From: Streptomyces marincola
GTDB taxonomy: Bacteria > Actinomycetota > Actinomycetes > Streptomycetales > Streptomycetaceae
Direction of reading: 5' to 3'
Length of the DNA stretch: 64,000 nt
Assembly (NCBI RefSeq): GCF_020410765.1
Contig: NZ_CP084541.1
Coordinates: forward strand, 6,564,001 to 6,628,000
The position numbers and the translations under genes are program-made. Shown piece by piece: positions 1 through 8,524 of the stretch. Each line of letters starts with the position of its first letter. Positions within the stretch are counted from its first letter, which is position 1. Below the pieces are notes generated by a model. It was not told where the DNA came from and did not search any database. It saw nothing but the letters and a program-made list of their open reading frames with translations.

Positions 1-455
1 CTGCGCATCCCCAGCCGCCGCGCCACGGCGATGCTCGGCTCGTTCGCCGCCGCGACCTGCCACTCCACGCGGTGGATGCCCCGTTCCTCAACGGCCCAGT
101 CGATGAGCACGCGCGCCGCCCGCGTCACCAGCCCTCTGCTGACCGCGCCCGGTTCCAGCCAGCAGCCCGCCTCCGCGGTGCCCTGGGCGGTGTCCATCGT
201 CCGCAGCATGACGCCGCCCACCAGCGTGCCGTCCAGCCAGATGCCGTGCAGCGTGCCCGCGTCCGCCGCGGCCTTCTCCGCGTACGACAGGAGGAAGGCG
301 CGGCTGGACGCCAGGTCCGCGACGGCGTCGGACAGCCCGGTGAAGCGGCCGATGAACTCCCGCCCCCGGTCGATGTGCGCCAGGAACTCTTCCGCGCGCC
401 AGGGTTCGAGTGGCCGCAACCACGCCGCGTCGTCGCCCAGCGATATCCCGTACAT
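1..455 (-). CDS. GNAT N-acetyltransferase, RimJ/RimL type (3' end cut by window)
   Basis: A GCN5-related acetyltransferase of the RimJ/RimL kind, which would move an acetyl group from acetyl-CoA to an amine of a protein N-terminus or small molecule. The reading frame starts at an ATG at 455 (protein begins MYGISLGDDAAWL) and stays open for 151 codons to the window edge. It shows an N-terminal beta strand, a mid-protein GxxLVGGVML strand and the hallmark NEPSIAVARRLGMR of this subfamily, where the helix after the CoA-binding turn sits. Only the last C-terminal strand, perhaps 20 residues, should be missing. The substrate cannot be told from sequence. Nothing ties it to the divergent P450 operon, although both could share the 456-740 spacer. 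Confidence 0.85.
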   Translation of the reverse strand, partial: MYGISLGDDAAWLRPLEPWRAEEFLAHIDRGREFIGRFTGLSDAVADLASSRAFLLSYAEKAAADAGTLHGIWLDGTLVGGVMLRTMDTAQGTAEAGCWLEPGAVSRGLVTRAARVLIDWAVEERGIHRVEWQVAAANEPSIAVARRLGMR

Positions 456-595
456 CCGCCCCACCTCTCGCGCGGGCCACCGGCCCGTCCCCGGGTGATC
501 CTCGCAGATCGCGGGCTTCCGAGTCGCGCCTTTGCCGGTCTGGTGCACCGGTCTGGCAGTGCGCCCCGCGGGGCGTGCCGCATCGGTGGCGCGTT

Positions 596-617
596 TTAAG
601 TCATGCGCTTGACTTAA
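596..617. promoter_or_regulatory. AT-rich perfect inverted repeat upstream of the P450 operon, probable operator
   Basis: Two perfect 8-bp arms, TTAAGTCA at 596-603 and TGACTTAA at 610-617, flank a 6-bp spacer. This AT-rich palindrome stands out in GC-rich surroundings and lies about 124 bp before the P450 start. Arm length and spacing fit a dimeric TetR- or MarR-type repressor. No such regulator gene is adjacent in the window, so the binding partner is unknown. Confidence 0.6.
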
Positions 618-740
618 TCCAGGGTGGGGCCTTCACTCGTCACGTCGGCCGGCCACCCCCGCCCCCGAAACCACATCCCCGGCCCCGAGCACGCCTCGCC
701 CACCCGCGGGTCACACGCCCGCACAGTGGAAAGGGACCGC

Positions 741-1970
741 ATGACCGCGACACCGACTCCGCTGGAGCGGCACGAGCAGGAAATCCCCCGGTTTCCGATG
801 CCACGCGCCGCCCAATGCCCGTTCGACCCGCCGCCCGCGCTGCGCGAACAGCAGCGGCAGGCACCCCTGACCCGGGTCCGCCTGTGGGACGGCAGCACCC
901 CCTGGCTCGTCACCCGCTACGCCGAACAACGAGCCCTGCTCGCCGACCCGCGCGTCAGCGCGGACATCTCCCGCCCCGGATACCCCGCCTCAGCGCCCAG
1001 CAGCGGCAAGAACTCCGTGGGGTTCATCCTCATGGACGATCCCGAACACGCCCGGCTGCGGCGCATGGTCACCGCGCCCTTCGCCGTCCGGCGCGTCGAG
1101 ACGCTGCGCCCGGCCGTGCAGAAGATCGTGGACGACCAGATCGACACCATGCTCGCCGGCCCGCGCCCCGCCGACCTGGTCCAGCGATTCGCGCTGCCCG
1201 TCCCGTCCCTGGTCATCTGCGAACTGCTCGGCGTCCCCTACGACGACCACGCCTTCTTCCAGGCCAACAGCGGCACGATCGTCAACCGCGAGGTGAGCGA
1301 ACCCGAGCGGACCGCCGCCCTCGCCGCCCTCACCCGCTACCTCGACGACCTGCTGGGCGACAAACTCGCCCGCCCCACCGACGACCTGCTCTCCGGCCTC
1401 GCCGCACGCGTCACCCGCGGCGAACTCTCCCGCCCCGAAGCGGCCCGCATGGGCGTCCTGCTGCTCATCGCCGGGCACGAGACCACCGCCAACATGATCG
1501 CGCTGGGCACCCTGGCGCTGCTCAGGCACCCGGACCAGCTCGCCCGCCTGCGCGAGGCCCGCGACCCCCGCGTCATCGCCGGGGCCGTCGAGGAGCTTCT
1601 GCGCTACCTCCACATCACCCACAACGGCCGCCGTCGCACAGCGCTTGAGGACATCGAGATCGCCGGGTACCGCATCCGCGCGGGCGAGGGGCTGATCCTG
1701 GCCAACGACATCGCCAACCGCGATCCGCGCGCGTTCCCCGACGACCCCGACCGGCTCGACATCCGCCGGGACGCACGCCACCACGTGGCCTTCGGCTTCG
1801 GCGTCCACCAGTGCCTCGGACAGCCGCTCGCGCGACTGGAACTCCAGATCGTCTACGGCACCCTCTACCGCCGCGTCCCCACCCTGCGACTGGCGACCGA
1901 CCTCGACGCCATCGCCTTCAAGCACGACGCGTCCGTCTACGGCGTCCACGAACTGCCCGTCACCTGGTGA
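741..1970 (+). CDS. Cytochrome P450, bacterial class I type
   Basis: A soluble 409-residue cytochrome P450 of the actinomycete class I type, which uses ferredoxin-delivered electrons to hydroxylate or otherwise oxidise a small substrate. Visible landmarks are the I-helix AGHETT at residues 244-249, the ExxR motif EELLR at 284-288 and the haem loop FGFGVHQCLG at 351-360 with Cys358 as the haem ligand. Length and motif spacing are normal for the CYP105-like group. The ATG at 741 is preceded by a GGAAAGGG ribosome site, which favours it over upstream in-frame starts. A 3Fe-4S-type ferredoxin gene follows 70 bp later and a flavin monooxygenase after that, so the three probably form one oxidative operon. 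The substrate is unknown. Confidence 0.95.
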   Translation: MTATPTPLERHEQEIPRFPMPRAAQCPFDPPPALREQQRQAPLTRVRLWDGSTPWLVTRYAEQRALLADPRVSADISRPGYPASAPSSGKNSVGFILMDDPEHARLRRMVTAPFAVRRVETLRPAVQKIVDDQIDTMLAGPRPADLVQRFALPVPSLVICELLGVPYDDHAFFQANSGTIVNREVSEPERTAALAALTRYLDDLLGDKLARPTDDLLSGLAARVTRGELSRPEAARMGVLLLIAGHETTANMIALGTLALLRHPDQLARLREARDPRVIAGAVEELLRYLHITHNGRRRTALEDIEIAGYRIRAGEGLILANDIANRDPRAFPDDPDRLDIRRDARHHVAFGFGVHQCLGQPLARLELQIVYGTLYRRVPTLRLATDLDAIAFKHDASVYGVHELPVTW

Positions 1971-2040
1971 ACCGGCCACCCGCGGCGGGCCGGCAGCGCG
2001 ACGGCCGCCACGCGAACCGCCCCGACCCCGTAGGAGCGAC

Positions 2041-2271
2041 ATGAACGTGTACCTCGACCAGGACAAATGCGTCGCCTCCGGGCAGTGCGTCCTCGCCGCG
2101 CCCGGCATCTTCGACCAGCGGGAGGAGGACGGCATCGCCGTGCTCCTCGACCCCGCCCCACCCGCCGGCCGCGCCCGCGACCTCCACGACGCCGAAGACC
2201 TGTGCCCCGCGCTCGCGATCCGCGTCGACGACGCCCAGGGAACGCCCGCCACCGGCGACCGCCCCGCCTGA
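2041..2271 (+). CDS. Small 3Fe-4S/4Fe-4S ferredoxin, P450 redox partner
   Basis: A 76-residue ferredoxin of the type usually encoded directly after actinomycete P450s, passing electrons from a ferredoxin reductase to the haem enzyme. The cluster-binding cysteines are in DKCVASGQCVLAAP near the N-terminus and in the LCPALAI segment near residue 60, the C-x5-C ... C-P pattern of Streptomyces P450 ferredoxins that bind a 3Fe-4S cluster. The start has a clear AGGAG site seven bases upstream. It sits between the P450 and the flavin monooxygenase on the same strand. No reductase gene is seen nearby, so a chromosomal one would be needed. Confidence 0.93.
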   Translation: MNVYLDQDKCVASGQCVLAAPGIFDQREEDGIAVLLDPAPPAGRARDLHDAEDLCPALAIRVDDAQGTPATGDRPA

Positions 2272-2346
2272 ACCCGGCAGCCGAGCCGCCCCCGCCAGGC
2301 GCCCGACGCCCGGCGGCGCGGAGGACATCACAGAGAGGACCGCGCA

Positions 2347-4197
2347 GTGCCGCACCAGGACCGGCCGGCGAGCCCCGCGCCCCACGACTCCGTGGCCCCG
2401 CCGCCCCCCGGCCCGCTCGGCTTCGACCCCGACGCCCTCCGCGAGCGCTACCGGGCCGAGCGCGACCGGCGCATCCGCCCGGACGGCAAGCGTCAGTACC
2501 GGAGCACCACGGGCGCGTTCGGCTACTACGTCGACGACCCCTACACCACGGGCACCCCGGACCGGACACCCCTTGAGGACCGTATGGACGCCGTGATCGT
2601 CGGCGGCGGCTTCGGCGGCCTGCTGGCCGCCGCCCGGCTGCGGCAGGCCGGCCTGCGGGACATCCGCGTCATCGACAGGGCCGGCGACTTCGGCGGCACG
2701 TGGTACTGGAACCGCTACCCCGGCATCCAGTGCGACATCGAGTCCTACATCTACCTCCCGCTGCTCGAAGAGGTCGGCTCCATCCCCGCGTGGAAATACG
2801 CGCCGGGGGAGGACATCAGGCAGCACGCCCGCGCGATCGGGCAGCACTTCGGGCTCTACCGGCACGCCTGCTTCCAGACCGAGGTGACCGGCCTGCGCTG
2901 GGACGACACCACGGAAGAATGGCTCGTCTCGACCGACCGCGGCGACCGCGTCACCGCCCGCTGGGTCGTGCTCTCCGGCGGGCCCTTCAGCCGGCCCAAG
3001 CTGCCCGGCATCCCCGGCATCGAGGACTACCGGGGCCACACGTTCCACACCAGCCGCTGGGACTACGCCTACACCGGCGGGCACGCCGGCGGCGGCCTGG
3101 ACGGACTCGGCGACAAGAGAGTCGGCCTCATCGGGACCGGCGCCACCGCCATCCAGTGCGTACCGCACCTCGGGCGCGACGCGCGGCACCTGTTCGTCTT
3201 CCAGCGCACGCCCTCATCGGTGGACGTCCGCGCGAACCGGCGCACCGACCCGGGCTGGGCCCGTTCCCTCACCCCGGGGTGGCAGCGGCGGCGGCGCGAC
3301 AACTTCCTGCTCCACGTCGCTGGCCGGCCGGGAGCCGGGGACCTCCCCGAGGACCTGGTGAACGACGGGTGGACCACCAGCGCACGCCTTCTGCGCAGCC
3401 TGCTGCCCGGGGACGACACCTCCCCGCGGGATTCCGAGGAGCGCCGGCGCGCGGGCGAGCTCGCCGACTTCCGCAAGATGAACGAGCTCCGTGCCCGCGT
3501 CGACGCCGTGGTCCACGACCCGCACGCCGCGGAAGCGCTCAAACCGTGGTACCGCTACATGTGCAAGCGCCCCACCTTCAGCGACACCTACCTCCAGACC
3601 TTCAACCGCGACAACGTGACCCTCGTGGACACCGAGGGCCTCGGCGTGGAACGGATCACCGGCAACGCCGTCGTCGTCGCCGGCCGCGCCTACGAGGTCG
3701 ACTGCCTGATCTTCGCCACCGGCTTCGACATCGGCGCGCCACCGGCGGAACGCATCGGCTTCCCCGTGCGCGGCCGGGCCGGCAGGCGACTCGCCGAGCA
3801 CTGGCAGGACGGGCCGCGCACCCTGCACGGCATCCACAGCCACGGTTTCCCGAACCTCTTCCACCTCGGATCCCTGCACAACGCCGTATCGGTCAACTTC
3901 GTCCACGCGCTCGACGAGCAGGCGTCCCACATCGCGCGCGTCGTCGCCGAAGCCGTCCGGCGCGGCGTCCGCCGGGTCGAGCCCTCGGCCGACGCGGAGC
4001 GGAAGTGGGGCGACACCATCAGGGAGACCGCGCCGGACACCCACCGGTTCCTCGCCGAATGCACACCCGGGTACTACAACGACGAGGGCATGCCCGGCCG
4101 GCGCGGCGACTCCTACGGCCGCGGCCCGCTCGCGTTCCACGCGCTCCTGGAGGAGTGGCGCTCCGGCGACGGCATGGGCGAGGTCATGGTCACGTGA
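2347..4197 (+). CDS. Flavin-dependent monooxygenase, Baeyer-Villiger type
   Basis: A 616-residue FAD- and NADPH-dependent monooxygenase of the type I Baeyer-Villiger group, which inserts oxygen next to a ketone to give an ester or lactone. The FAD-binding Rossmann motif GGGFGG lies near residue 85. The Baeyer-Villiger fingerprint reads YRGHTFHTSRWD near residue 230, and the NADP-binding motif VGLIGTGATAIQ lies near residue 260. The GTG start at 2347 follows an AGAGAGGA ribosome site; the first 75 residues form an extension before the FAD domain, as in phenylacetone-monooxygenase-like and pentalenolactone-pathway (PtlE-like) enzymes. It is the third gene of the P450-ferredoxin operon. Whether this operon decorates the product of the pseudopeptide cluster 4 kb away is unknown. 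Confidence 0.9.
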   Translation: MPHQDRPASPAPHDSVAPPPPGPLGFDPDALRERYRAERDRRIRPDGKRQYRSTTGAFGYYVDDPYTTGTPDRTPLEDRMDAVIVGGGFGGLLAAARLRQAGLRDIRVIDRAGDFGGTWYWNRYPGIQCDIESYIYLPLLEEVGSIPAWKYAPGEDIRQHARAIGQHFGLYRHACFQTEVTGLRWDDTTEEWLVSTDRGDRVTARWVVLSGGPFSRPKLPGIPGIEDYRGHTFHTSRWDYAYTGGHAGGGLDGLGDKRVGLIGTGATAIQCVPHLGRDARHLFVFQRTPSSVDVRANRRTDPGWARSLTPGWQRRRRDNFLLHVAGRPGAGDLPEDLVNDGWTTSARLLRSLLPGDDTSPRDSEERRRAGELADFRKMNELRARVDAVVHDPHAAEALKPWYRYMCKRPTFSDTYLQTFNRDNVTLVDTEGLGVERITGNAVVVAGRAYEVDCLIFATGFDIGAPPAERIGFPVRGRAGRRLAEHWQDGPRTLHGIHSHGFPNLFHLGSLHNAVSVNFVHALDEQASHIARVVAEAVRRGVRRVEPSADAERKWGDTIRETAPDTHRFLAECTPGYYNDEGMPGRRGDSYGRGPLAFHALLEEWRSGDGMGEVMVT

Positions 4198-4647
4198 CGG
4201 CCGCCGCCCCGCGGTCCCGCGGGGCCTGCCCGTCCCGACGATGTCGACGGAGCCCGCCGCGCGGGCGGCGACGGCATCGCCTCCCTCACCCGGATGCCCG
4301 CCTCCCGCCGCCACAGCACGTACGTACGCCGTGCCAGCTGGCCGGTCCGGCGCGGGCCAAGGGGGAGCGGGCAACGCCGCCGCTGGACGACCACCCGCCT
4401 GGCGGTGCGGGCGAGCCGCTCTCGGCGGGTGGTCCGCCCGTTCCGGTTCGGGGCACCGGTCAGGGGAAAGAAGCCCCTCACCGGTAACTCCGGGCCGCGG
4501 AGCCGGCACCTCCCGTGCCATCGGCCGAGAGAAGTCGCCGCCGCGGCTGACACAATGGGTTCGCCCCGGACGCCCGCGCGTGCTCCGGGTGCCCGAGCTT
4601 CGACCGGAGCGGAGCGCGGGCGCAGTCTGTGAGGACGAGGAGCCGCC
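4198..4647. other. Intergenic, no supported gene
   Basis: About 450 bases between the monooxygenase stop and the next phosphatase gene. The open frames here lack actinomycete codon-position bias and recognisable motifs. The only functional signal seen is the GAGGA ribosome site just before 4648. Confidence 0.5.
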
Positions 4648-6390
4648 ATGGCGGACAGGCCGAATGCGCCGGCGAGGACCGCCGACGGGCTCGGGCTCGG
4701 CGACGCATTGGAACGCGCGGCCGTCGGAGTGTGCGCCGTCGACGACGCCTGGCGCGTTCTGTGGGCCAATGACCGGGCGTTGGGGCTTCTGGCCCGCTCC
4801 GCCGAGGACACCCTCGGCCAGGACGTCCACGATCTCCTGCATTGCGACGTACCAGGGCTTCCGCTCGGCCGGCACCCCCGCGAGCGGTCCCGGGCCCTGC
4901 TCCGTCACACCTCCAGGACGCACCCGGCCCGGTCCCCGCACGGCGGCGGCACCCCGCTGTCCCTGCAATGCTTCGCTCTGCCCTGCGAGCCCAACGACCA
5001 CGGTGTGACCGCGCTGATCGCCTTCCAGGCCGCCGAGCCCCCCGAGGAGAGCTTCGCGCCGCCCACCGCCCCGCCGCGCGCCCTGTCGGAGAAGGAACGG
5101 CTGGCCCTGCTGGCCGACACCACGGCCCAGCTGATCGACAACGTCGACGCGCACGAGTCCCTGCGCCGCGTCGTGGGGCTGATGCTGCCCCGGCTCGCGG
5201 AGTGGGCGGTCATCGACCTGATCACCGAGGCGAACGAGGTCACACGCTCCCTCGTCGTCCGCGCCCGGGCCGGAGCCCTGGAAGTCCACGAGGAGCTCCA
5301 AGGCCCCATGCCGCCGGTGCCGGAGACCTCCACCATGCCGCTGTCCAAGGCCCTGCGAGGCGCGGCGTCCACGCTCACCGGCCCGGAGACCTACGAGGCC
5401 CCGCCCGACAGCCGCATCGCGGTGGAGCAGCGCAAGCTGTTCCGGGCCACAGGCATCGAGACCGCCGCCATCGCCCCCATCCGCGGCCCCCGCGAGGTGC
5501 TCGGCGCACTCACCCTGGGGCGCACCAGCCGCCACGAGGCCTTCACCACGGGCGACCTCGGCCTCCTTGAGGACATAGCCCGCCGCATCGGCATCGCCCT
5601 GGAGAACGCGCGCCACTACCAGCGGCAGCGCCAGGTCGCGGAGACCATGCAGCGCTACCTGCTGCCCCAACTCCCCGAGCTGCCCGGCGTGGAGATGACC
5701 ACGCGCTACGTATCCGCCCCGGACGCCTCGCACGTCGGCGGCGACTGGTACGACGCCTTCACCCTCCCCGGCGGCGACGCCGCCCTGGGCATCGGCGATG
5801 TCGTCGGCCACGACCTGGAAGCGGCGGCGGGCATGGCCCAGTTGCGCAACATGCTGCGCGCCTTCGCGTGGTCCCAGGACCAGCGTCCGCACCGCATCGT
5901 GGAATGCCTCGACGAGGCCATGGCGCACATCTCCGACGTGCGCATGGCAACGCTCATCCTCGCCCGCCTGACCGCCGACGCCGACGGCCACTGGAGACTG
6001 CGGTGGGCCAGCGCCGGCCACCCGCCCCCGCTGCTCGTCGACCACGAGGGCGCCACCCGCTACCTCGACGAGGGCAACGGGCTTCTCCTGGGCTCGGACA
6101 TCTCCGCGCCCCGCCTCGACGCCCACGTCGACCTGCCGCCCGGATCGACGCTCGTGTTCTACACCGACGGCCTGATCGAAACCCGCAGGCAGTCCCTGGA
6201 CGTCGGGCTGGAACGCCTGCGCCGGCACGCCGCCTCGCTGGCCCGCAGGCCCCTGGACCTCTTCGCCGACCAGCTGCTGGAGCGCACCCGCCCGGCGGAC
6301 AACGACGACGACGTCGCCCTGCTCGCCATCCGCATACCGCACGACACCGCGCGGACACCGCGAACGGTCGCGCCGGGCCCCGGCCGGTGA
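4648..6390 (+). CDS. PAS-GAF-SpoIIE (PP2C) serine phosphatase
   Basis: A 580-residue RsbU/SpoIIE-type phosphatase that would dephosphorylate a STAS anti-sigma-factor antagonist and so release an alternative sigma factor. It has a PAS domain at about residues 15-125 (GVCAVDDAWRVLWAN), a GAF domain at about 150-325 and a PP2C catalytic domain at about 340-565. Metal-binding signatures HVGGDWYDAF and GIGDVVGHD and the C-terminal DNDDDVALLAIR are intact. The start follows GAGGAGCCGCC. No STAS or kinase gene is adjacent, so it probably acts on partners encoded elsewhere, possibly the island at 33-44 kb. A close paralogue lies at 40717-42414, more than three quarters identical over the GAF and phosphatase domains. 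Confidence 0.93.
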   Translation: MADRPNAPARTADGLGLGDALERAAVGVCAVDDAWRVLWANDRALGLLARSAEDTLGQDVHDLLHCDVPGLPLGRHPRERSRALLRHTSRTHPARSPHGGGTPLSLQCFALPCEPNDHGVTALIAFQAAEPPEESFAPPTAPPRALSEKERLALLADTTAQLIDNVDAHESLRRVVGLMLPRLAEWAVIDLITEANEVTRSLVVRARAGALEVHEELQGPMPPVPETSTMPLSKALRGAASTLTGPETYEAPPDSRIAVEQRKLFRATGIETAAIAPIRGPREVLGALTLGRTSRHEAFTTGDLGLLEDIARRIGIALENARHYQRQRQVAETMQRYLLPQLPELPGVEMTTRYVSAPDASHVGGDWYDAFTLPGGDAALGIGDVVGHDLEAAAGMAQLRNMLRAFAWSQDQRPHRIVECLDEAMAHISDVRMATLILARLTADADGHWRLRWASAGHPPPLLVDHEGATRYLDEGNGLLLGSDISAPRLDAHVDLPPGSTLVFYTDGLIETRRQSLDVGLERLRRHAASLARRPLDLFADQLLERTRPADNDDDVALLAIRIPHDTARTPRTVAPGPGR

Positions 6391-6534
6391 TGCCGGTCGC
6401 CGCCGCGTCCCGCGGCCTTCCCGCGCCGGCGCCCGAAACACCGTCCGCTGAGCCGGCGACCGCGGGGGCCGCGCCCGTCGTCGCCGCGGGTGCCCGGGGG
6501 CGGGTCCGCGGGCTGCCGGTGCCCGGGCGCCCGT

Positions 6535-8163
6535 TCAGGCCGTGGCCCATGCCGCCGCCAGGGCGACGACGAGGGCGGCCAGGCCCACGATGAGCCGCCG
6601 CTGGAGGCGCAGTCGGGCCCGGGTGGCTTCCGCGGCACGGTGCCGCGCGCTCTCCGCCCGGGCGGCGGCCTGAAGGAAGGCCCGTTCCCGTCGCGTCGGT
6701 TCGTGGTGCTCCCGACCGCACAGCGCCCGGGCCTCGGCCAGGTCCGCGCCCTGGTAGAGGCGGCCGGGCAGCCGGCCGCTGTCGTGCCAGGCACGAGCCG
6801 CCTCCGCCAACCTGCGGTGGACGCGCCAGTCCTCCGAGCCCGTTTCCGCCCACCGGGCCAGGCGGGTCCAGGAGCGGGGCACGGCGGTGTGCGACCAGAC
6901 GGCGCGGTCGCGGTCCAGGGTGACCACCCGGGCACGGGCGAACCGTTCCAGCACGGCCCGGGTCGCCGCGTCCTCGTCCAGATCCGACAGCGCGACAGCG
7001 CGAGGGCCGAGTGCGGTGGGGGCGTTCGCGGTGGCCAGGCGCAGCAGGAGGTCGCGGGCCCGGGGGTGCAGGGCGTCGGGCAGGCCGGCGTAGGCGGCCT
7101 CGGCGGAACGGTCGATCCAGTCCTCGATTCCGCCCGCGGCGCGCAGGGCGGTCAGGGTCAGCGCGTGCCCACCGCGGTGCAGCCAGGTCTCCTTGAGCAC
7201 GGCCGACAGCATCGGAAGGGCACCCGGCTGTCCGGCGGTGGCCGCGGTGAGCACGGCGACAAGGGCGTGTTCCGGCGCGCAGCCGGCGCGGGCGGCGGGC
7301 TCGGCGATGACCCGGTGGAGTTCCTCCGGCGGTATCGGGCCGACGACGAGCGGGTCGACGAACAGCGCGGAGGCGGCCGGCAGCCGGCCGAGGCAGCGGT
7401 CGTGCAGATCGGTGCGCGTGCACACGACGATGCGGTGGTGTCCGGCACGGGAGGTGCCGGCCGACTCCAGCAGGCCGAGGAAGCGGGCACGTTCCGCGGG
7501 TGAGCGGCAGGCGGTGATCAGCTCCTCGAACTGGTCGATCACCACGACCGTCTCCTCGTCGTCGGGGAAGGGACCGTCGCCCAGCCGGGTCAGCCAGCGG
7601 CCGGCCTCCCGCATGGGGCAGGGGCCGGGAGTGAGGGTCACCACCCGCCCCCGATGGCCCTCGGCCCGCAGCCGGGCGATCAGTCCGGCGTTCAGCAGGG
7701 AGGTCTTGCCGGCGCCCGACGCACCGGTGACGGTGACCACGCGGCGGTGGCGCAGCCGTTCCCGCAACTCGGTGACCAGCGCGTCCCGGCCGAAGAACCA
7801 CGGGGAGTCGCCGGGACCGAAGGGCGCCGCACCGAGGTAGGGCACCGTGTGCCGATCGCCGGGAACGGCTTCCGGAGGCCGCGGGTGGCCGGCGGCGGCG
7901 AGTGCGGAGGCCACGTCGCGCCAACGGCGTTCCCACCCGCCGACGTCACCCCCGCAGGCCCCGACGTACGCGAGGGTCACCGCGAGGGTGGGCAGCCTGC
8001 GCCCGCTCGCGGCCACCGAGAGACTGGCGGCCGAGGTGTGGGCCCGCAGGGCGAGTTGCCGATACGTGGGGCCGCCGGCCTCGTCGCGCAGCCTGCGCAG
8101 ATCGGCGGCGAATCGCAGGAGCGGTGTGTCCCCCTGCTCCAGGGGCTGTTCCTGACGTGGCAT
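6535..8163 (-). CDS. XRE-type HTH fused to a STAND NTPase, with C-terminal membrane segment
   Basis: A 542-residue protein with an N-terminal Cro/C1-like helix-turn-helix (about residues 12-65, TYRQLALRAHTSAASLS) and a STAND-family NTPase. The Walker A GASGAGKTS is at 147-155 and the Walker B VVVIDQFEE at 206-214. It ends in a hydrophobic segment (RLIVGLAALVVALAAAWATA, the last 20 residues). In related actinomycete nSTAND1 proteins this membrane segment is followed by a WD40 propeller; here the protein stops straight after it, so the sensor part is missing or never existed. The start at 8163 is preceded by AAAGGGGTCC and is preferred to a start further upstream. It is divergent from the pseudopeptide cluster and may be its regulator, but that is inference. 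Confidence 0.8.
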   Translation of the reverse strand: MPRQEQPLEQGDTPLLRFAADLRRLRDEAGGPTYRQLALRAHTSAASLSVAASGRRLPTLAVTLAYVGACGGDVGGWERRWRDVASALAAAGHPRPPEAVPGDRHTVPYLGAAPFGPGDSPWFFGRDALVTELRERLRHRRVVTVTGASGAGKTSLLNAGLIARLRAEGHRGRVVTLTPGPCPMREAGRWLTRLGDGPFPDDEETVVVIDQFEELITACRSPAERARFLGLLESAGTSRAGHHRIVVCTRTDLHDRCLGRLPAASALFVDPLVVGPIPPEELHRVIAEPAARAGCAPEHALVAVLTAATAGQPGALPMLSAVLKETWLHRGGHALTLTALRAAGGIEDWIDRSAEAAYAGLPDALHPRARDLLLRLATANAPTALGPRAVALSDLDEDAATRAVLERFARARVVTLDRDRAVWSHTAVPRSWTRLARWAETGSEDWRVHRRLAEAARAWHDSGRLPGRLYQGADLAEARALCGREHHEPTRRERAFLQAAARAESARHRAAEATRARLRLQRRLIVGLAALVVALAAAWATA

Positions 8164-8281
8164 CGGGACCCCTTTCCCGGCCGCTCCCGCTCGGGCGGCG
8201 GCGCGCAGGACGTCCGACGACGTTTCCCGGGCGGTCGCGGACGGCATCCGCCCGTCCCGCGGAAGACGCAGCGTCCGCACA

Positions 8282-8433
8282 CATTACGCACGGTGTCGAC
8301 GCAAGAACAGCGTGAAATCCGCCATTTACGCACGTGTTCGACCTGGTCGGCTCCGACGGGACGATCCGGCGCGTTTGTTCCGAGGTTGTTCACGCTTGTT
8401 GTTCAGCCGGTCCGACGTGTTCAGAACAACACG
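8282..8433. promoter_or_regulatory. Repeat-rich divergent regulatory region of the pseudopeptide cluster
   Basis: Between the XRE-NTPase and the aldolase gene lie several repeats: an imperfect direct repeat of about 19 bp (8282-8300 and 8323-8342), three TTGTTC hexamers at 8375, 8386 and 8399, and the inverted copy GAACAA at 8424-8429. A 6-bp inverted repeat (CGTGTT at 8416-8421 and AACACG at 8428-8433) overlaps the last one. The 11- and 13-bp spacing puts the hexamers on about the same DNA face, as expected for cooperative binding. Confidence 0.5.
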
Positions 8434-8524
8434 ATGTCCGGTAGCAATGAAACGGCGGGGCGTCGAACAGAACGTCGACCACCGTCTGCCCCCGAGAGCG
8501 TGACCTCTTCGTCGGGAGACCCCT

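Noticed and set aside
3214..6441. A minus-strand open frame of over 1000 codons antisense to the monooxygenase and phosphatase genes
   Set aside because: It has no domain motifs, is rich in Gly, Val, Arg and Ala as expected of antisense frames in GC-rich DNA, and lies opposite two genes with clear families.
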